Shown here piece by piece: positions 59,305-64,000 of a DNA stretch of 64,000 nucleotides. Every line of letters begins with the position of its first letter. The stretch's first letter is position 1. The stretch is from Diphasiastrum complanatum. Lineage: Eukaryota; Streptophyta; Lycopodiopsida; Lycopodiales; Lycopodiaceae. Both the position numbers and the translations under genes were made by a program. The stretch lies in assembly GCA_029204225.1 (NCBI GenBank), contig CM055095.1:40664141-40728140 (forward strand), read 5' to 3'. Below the pieces are notes generated by a model. It had not been told where the DNA came from. It was given only the letters and a program-made list of their open reading frames with translations, and did no database searches.

Positions 59305-60096
59305 AAGTCAACAAAGCCTCTAAGCGACAAAAGTAGAAAAGCTCCAAGAAGGCTACAACGAATCAAAAACAGACTCAAAGTCAAGAACAATCATCAGATC
59401 CACAGTCGAAGAAGAAGATGTTTTGTAGGTATTGCAAGCGCAATAACCATGAGATCAAGGATTGCCAAATTCTCCAAGCGAAGAATGCAGCCAAGCAACA
59501 TGATCAACAAGCAAACATAGTTTCATCATCTAGAGCAACTCAACAAATGACCAATCAATGTGGCATCTTCAACTCCTACACACTTTACAGCACAAAGAAA
59601 TTTGCTCATCAAGGTGACAATAGTACTCACACTATTGAAGGTGAAGGTATTGTAAGATTGCGATTCCAGCATGATCAATTCAAATTACTATCAAAGCTTT
59701 TATATGTTCCTAAACTCTCTACAAATCTGTTATCAGTAAGTAGAATTACAAATTTAGGTCATAAGGTAGAATTCGAATCTGATCAATGCAAAATTATTGA
59801 TAGGAGTAATAAGATCCTTGCACTCGGCAAGAGGCAGGGTTACTTATATAGATCGGCACATTGTTATTCTGAGTCTAGTCAAGTCTTGAAAATATTTGTT
59901 CTAGTCAATAAACCATTACTATGGCATCATCGCTTAGGACACTTGAATTATGCATATGTTTTGAACATGTCCAGACAATCCATGATTCTCGATCTCAACT
60001 ATCCTTCTGGTAAGGTCGATCTCCCTATTTGTCATAACTGCATCTTTGGAAACCAGGCTAGGATTCCTTTTAGATCAAACCATAGGCATGCAGCGC
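59305..60096 (+). pseudogene. Copia B gag end, protease and integrase start
   Basis: After a Lys-rich segment comes the zinc knuckle CRYCKRNNHEIKDC at 59421-59462. The DSGAT active site of the protease has been deleted (the frame jumps from SSS to ATQQMTN), but the frame stays open through LYVPKLSTNLLSVSRI, LWHHRLGHLNYAYVL and CHNCIFGNQARIPFRSNHRHAA, where it stops matching at 60096 because the tandem repeat begins. The sister at 37.0-37.6 kb continues beyond this point. Confidence 0.85.
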
Positions 60097-62047
60097 GGTC
60101 CATTATGGAACTACTATTGAGACCCAATTGCACTCTACATCAGCAGGATACCCTATAACATTGCCACAACTTAACAGAGTAGAACTATTATAAACCACTG
60201 TCCATACAATGATTACAACAAGACTTATGCAAAGTATTAAACAACCATGCTCAAACCACATGTTGATATAAGAGTCCTAGCTAAAGCACAGTACACAACA
60301 CCCACATATTAGTCACTTAAGAGGTCTTAGACAAGGTAAAATCTTCTTGCTTCCTGCAACTAACATGGAAACTAAATACAAGAGACTTATAATAACTCGT
60401 CTCTCACCCTTCGTCTTCTGAACATACTACTACTTAACCAGTGTGATATCCAAAATCCTCCAATTCGGCCTCCAATGTCCTATTTATGTTCCTGTGAAGA
60501 TACCGCAATCCAGTATCACAATCCTTCGTAATGACCATAAGTGGTCATTTCGGTTTCTCATTCCAGACCGCAATCGCCAATTCTATGGCTATTTATGGTC
60601 TGTTCGACTTCCCGTCAAATGTGACCTAACCTATCTTACTTTACAGCGACATTTCCTACTTCATTCATCTAACTAACTGTGCACATGTACTTTGTAATAC
60701 CCATGACTCGAATAATTACAATTACGATTTACAACTTTCAAATACCATTACATTTCCAATTACAAAACAATGGGTACATTGGCCCTTTGTCCTAACACAC
60801 AACGGAACCAAAAAGGTGTTAGGGGTGTGTCTTTATCCCTTAACTACCTGGCCCTGCTTACGACAACGAAACCCCTAAATTAACATTAATGAACCTCTAA
60901 GATCCTCTCCTAGCGTTAGCTGCCATTTAAGCAATTGTAAACCCAATCTCACATACCAGAGCCTAACTCAATAACTTTCACGGTCCATTATGGAACTACT
61001 ATTGAGACCCGATTGCACTCTACATCAGCAGGTTACCCTACAACATTGCCACAGCTTAACAGAGTAGAACTATTATAAACCACTATCCATACAATGATTA
61101 CAACAATATTTATGCAAATTATTAAACAACCATGCTCAAACCACATGTTGATATAACGTCTCAACAATCAATTACAAGAGTCCTAGCTAAAGCATAGTAC
61201 ACATCGCCCACATATTAGTCACTTAAGAGGTCTTAGACAAGGTAAAATCTTCTTGCTGCCTACAACTAACATGGAAACTAGATACAAGAGACTTATAATA
61301 ACTCGGCTCTCGCCCTTCGTCTTCTGAACATACTACTACTTAACCAATGTGATATCCAAAAGCCCCCAATCCGGCCTCCAATGTCCTATTTATGTTCCTA
61401 TGAAGATACCACAATCTAGTATCACAATCCTTTGTAATGACCATAAGTGGGCATTTCAGTTTCTCGTTCAAAACCTCAATCGCCAATTCTACGGTTATTT
61501 ACGGTTTGTTCGATTTTCTGTTGAATGTGACCTAACCTATTATCCTACTTTACAGCAATGTTTCCTACTTCATTCATCTAACTAATTGTGCACATGTTCT
61601 TTGTAATAACCATGACTCGAATAATTACAATTACAATTTACAACTTTCAAATACAATTACATTTCCAATTACAAAGTAATGGCTACGTTGGGCAAAAAAT
61701 AATGGCTACATTGGCCCTTTGGCCTAACACACAACGGAACCAAAAAGGTGTTAGGGGTGTGTTTATATCCCTTAACTACCTGGCCCTGCTTACGACAACG
61801 GAACCCCTAAATTAACATTAATGAATCTCTAAGATCCTCTCCTAGTGTTAGCTACCATTTAAGCAATTGTAAAATCAATCCCACATACCAGAGCCTAATT
61901 GAATAACATTCACGGTCCATTATGGAACTACTATTGAGACCCGATTGCACTCTACATCAGCAGGATATCCTACAGCATTGCCACAGATTAACAGAGTAGA
62001 ACTATTATAAACCACTTTCCATACAATGATTACAACAAGTTTTATGC
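60097..62047. repeat. 0.9-kb tandem repeat, 2.15 copies
   Basis: Units begin GGTCCATTATGGAACTACTA at 60097, 60982 and 61914; the third copy stops at about 62047. Units 1 and 2 differ by scattered substitutions and by short insertions (ACGTCTCAACAATCAATTAC near 61158; ATGGCTACGTTGGGCAAAAA near 61679). Each contains a 77-78 codon frame (60443-60676 and 61349-61585) with the same stop. The left end interrupts copia B integrase. The nature of the unit is unknown; tandem LTRs of an absent element are one option. Confidence 0.85.
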
Positions 62048-62309
62048 AAGTGTAGGTCCTATAAAGTAGGGATGACCACCAAATAGACATGACCAACTCT
62101 CTTGACTTGACCTAACCTACATTAGGATGGGTTTCCCATGTGGCATCATGGCCTCACATGTGTGGGACCCACTTGTGTACACAATTTACACTATTCTACA
62201 TGGTTTTTTATCAAGCTAGATTTGCCAATTTTTGGCAATTCTTCACACTCCTCCTCAAATTTAGCTTGATCTATTTACAACTCTCTTGATAGATCAATGA
62301 AAGCTTTTA
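62048..62309. other. Possible LTR remnant of copia F
   Basis: CATGTGTGGGACCC and a 17-bp palindrome TTGCCAATTTTTGGCAA (62223-62239) are seen. Its position downstream of the minus-strand copia F pol fits a 3' LTR, but boundaries could not be set. Confidence 0.35.
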
Positions 62310-62520
62310 GACGTGTCTAAAAAATCCAGCTACAAAGAAGGAACTTTTGAGACTCCAATAGAGAATGATGTCCATGAAGGATCTTTCACCACCTCTTAGA
62401 GGATCCCTTACAAGATGTTCCATAAATGTGTCTATATACATGTAGCACACTTCAAAACTAAACATCATGCCAAGCCATAGATTCCAAGGCATTTTGTGCA
62501 CTTGAAGATACATCAATTAA
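62310..62520 (-). pseudogene. Copia F reverse transcriptase end fragment
   Basis: MEHLVRDPLRGGERSFMDII aligns with MEQIVKDPNKGDERSFEDIT of copia A (33890-33950). Most of the RT between this piece and 62607 is deleted. Confidence 0.7.
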
Positions 62521-62606
62521 AATATTAAGTGCATAAATAATGTTGCCAAAGACAACTTGTCTTGCTTGATCCATATGATTGAGCCTAGATGGCTCCATCT
62601 TGATAC

Positions 62607-63488
62607 TCAAGGTTCTTCTTGGAGTCCTCGGGTCTTAGCTTGCTCCTCCACTTGACTTGACTCCAAAACATCAATGAATTGAATAATGTGTTGATCCAAA
62701 GGTGCTTCTTCAAGTTTACAAATCTTCCACTCTTGAAAGATCACATTTCCACCATTGACAAATTCTTTGGTTGAAAACAAGTAGATTCTACAATCTCTAC
62801 TTGAAGAGCAAAACACTACCATTATTCCTATCATTGAAATAGGATAATCTTTGGTCCTTACATTGGAATGATCATGCACAAAGCATGTGGACACAAAGAT
62901 TTCCAAAGCAAATGATGTTTCATCTTTTATGACTCTATTCAAACTATTACAAAAGTAGTTATCCAATGAAATTGCCTTATCAACAACAAATGTAGATTTC
63001 AAAGCATCCCATTTCATTGTCTTGTCATACAAAGTAATAAACACCATGGATCTTAAAGGTAAGAAACAAGTCACCTCATGTCTACTAATAATTTCCAAAA
63101 AGTATTCAAAGATAGTAGACTCTCCAATGCTCACCACCCTTGCAAGATGTACACTTGAATGGACAATTTGCATGCAATTTGATGACTCGGCCATTGTCAT
63201 TGAGGACTCCCTTGGAACTCTCATGCTTTGAGGCTGATCCTCAATATCTTCCTCCTTTTGATGCTCCTCCTCAATGCAAGCAAGATCACACTTTGCCAAG
63301 ATCTCCTTTTGAGTGATCTCCTCATTTGCCAAGCTCATTCTTTCAAAAGCAACACTAGCTTCCAACTTAAACAATCTTCCATGCTTAAATCCCTTTGCAA
63401 TGCAAACATCATTCTTCAAGATGAAACAAACATCATGCTTAAAGTGGACATCCAAACCACTTTCTAAGAGTAAACCAACACTAAGCAT
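62607..63488 (-). pseudogene. Copia F integrase-derived ORF, open but without catalytic residues
   Basis: The frame is open for 293 codons. It starts with MLSVGLLLESGLDVHF (the protease-to-integrase joint) and ends with RIYLFSTKEFVNGGNVIFQE, the usual integrase C-terminal part. In between, the zinc domain HHCC residues are missing, HSSVHLARV stands where HSDV is usual, IISRHEVTCF where DDYTRxTW is usual, and the GGEY segment is not found. It is unusual for an integrase to lose its active site and still have no stop codon. A substitute reading is a repurposed ORF; chance is also possible. Confidence 0.6.
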
Positions 63489-63500
63489 ATTCTTGGTGAT

Positions 63501-64000
63501 TTATGGTACATAAAGGACATTTTCTAGATCCATGCATTTTGAGGATTCTAGACACAAAGAGATGGTGCCAACACCATCTATCCTACACTCTTCATCATTT
63601 GCAGTAAAGACAAACTTTTTAGCAGCATTGAAAGAGTGTAAGGTTGAGAAAAAGTCCTTTTCACAAGACATGTGAGAGCTAGCCCCACTGTCGATCCACC
63701 AATTGTCTCTTGAATTGCTATTGCTTGTTGGTGAGGATGTAGATGCCATCAAGAATACATCTACTTCATCCTCCTCCTCCTTTGCAAGGTTTCCTTGTTT
63801 GTCCTCCTCCACTTGTGCTCTTAGCCTCTTGTAGCATTCAGATGCATAATGCCCCTTCCTTCCACAAAAGAAGCATTTTTGCTTTGACTTGTCCTTTGAG
63901 CTTGATGCATCATCCTCTTCTTTGGCCTCCTTTGGATGCTTCTTCTTTCCATTGGTCTTCTTTTTGCCCTTGAATGAGAAATTGGCTTTCTCATCACCAT
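63501..64000 (-). pseudogene. Copia F gag end and protease, runs off the window
   Basis: Lys-rich segment, CCHC knuckle CFFCGRKGHYASEC near 63875-63830, acidic linker EEEDEVDVF, then protease WWIDSGASSHMSCEKD near 63700-63650 and LENVLYVP. A TAA at 63501 separates it from the integrase-derived frame by 13 bp. All protease active-site residues are present. It is closest to the zinc-knuckle fragment at 20.2-20.6 kb. Confidence 0.85.

Overview
The window is nuclear DNA of a land plant: AT-rich, intron-containing, packed with nested Ty1/copia LTR retrotransposons whose primer-binding sites read TGGTATCAGAGC, and carrying long (TG)n(AG)n tracts. I cannot name the species. The mix of several copia families, a Ty3/gypsy fragment, a recognisable ACD11-like lipid-transfer gene with a 5.8 kb intron and many hairpin-forming repeats would suit a large, repeat-rich plant genome, but no marker places it further. 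Almost all pol genes here are broken by stops, frameshifts or later insertions.

Layout. 1-10 kb: LTR and gag of copia family B (minus), a palindromic repeat, an inverted copia A LTR with internal sequence on both sides, a hairpin array, then copia B RNase H and a broken copia pol (plus). 10-15.7 kb: no intact gene; old LTR debris. 15.7-17.1 kb: degenerate telomere-like motif, a repeated CTCGGTCGAG-type motif, and a fragment of the succinate-CoA ligase beta subunit head-to-head with a possible second presequence. 18-22 kb: copia A and B gag pieces, a copia zinc-knuckle fragment split by (GA)60, and a gypsy RT-RNase H-integrase fragment. 22-26.2 kb: the most unusual locus, a multi-exon decayed gene that joins a histone H3-like fold to a Ulp1/C48 cysteine protease, surrounded by a 20-bp motif repeated in alternating orientation. 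26.2-30 kb: a family of palindromic repeats with (TG)n(AG)n tracts, ending in a large inverted repeat. 30-35.4 kb: the best-preserved copia element (family A), whose 3' LTR abuts a minus-strand copia B pol (35.4-37.6 kb). 37.7-46.6 kb: a solo-like LTR, an unrecognised decayed ORF, copia E, and copia D inserted into E. 48.9-57.8 kb: an ACD11-like gene on the minus strand, four exons, 209 codons, apparently intact. 57.8-64 kb: its G-box-bearing upstream region, a copia RT remnant with copia B next to it, a 0.9-kb tandem repeat and copia F on the minus strand up to the window edge.

How it fits together: the only gene likely to serve the host is the ACD11-like one. Its long second intron has taken up repeats, and its first intron holds a minisatellite and starts with a GC donor. 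The rest is a retroelement graveyard in which the H3-like/Ulp1 locus stands out as a gene type I cannot match to a known family.
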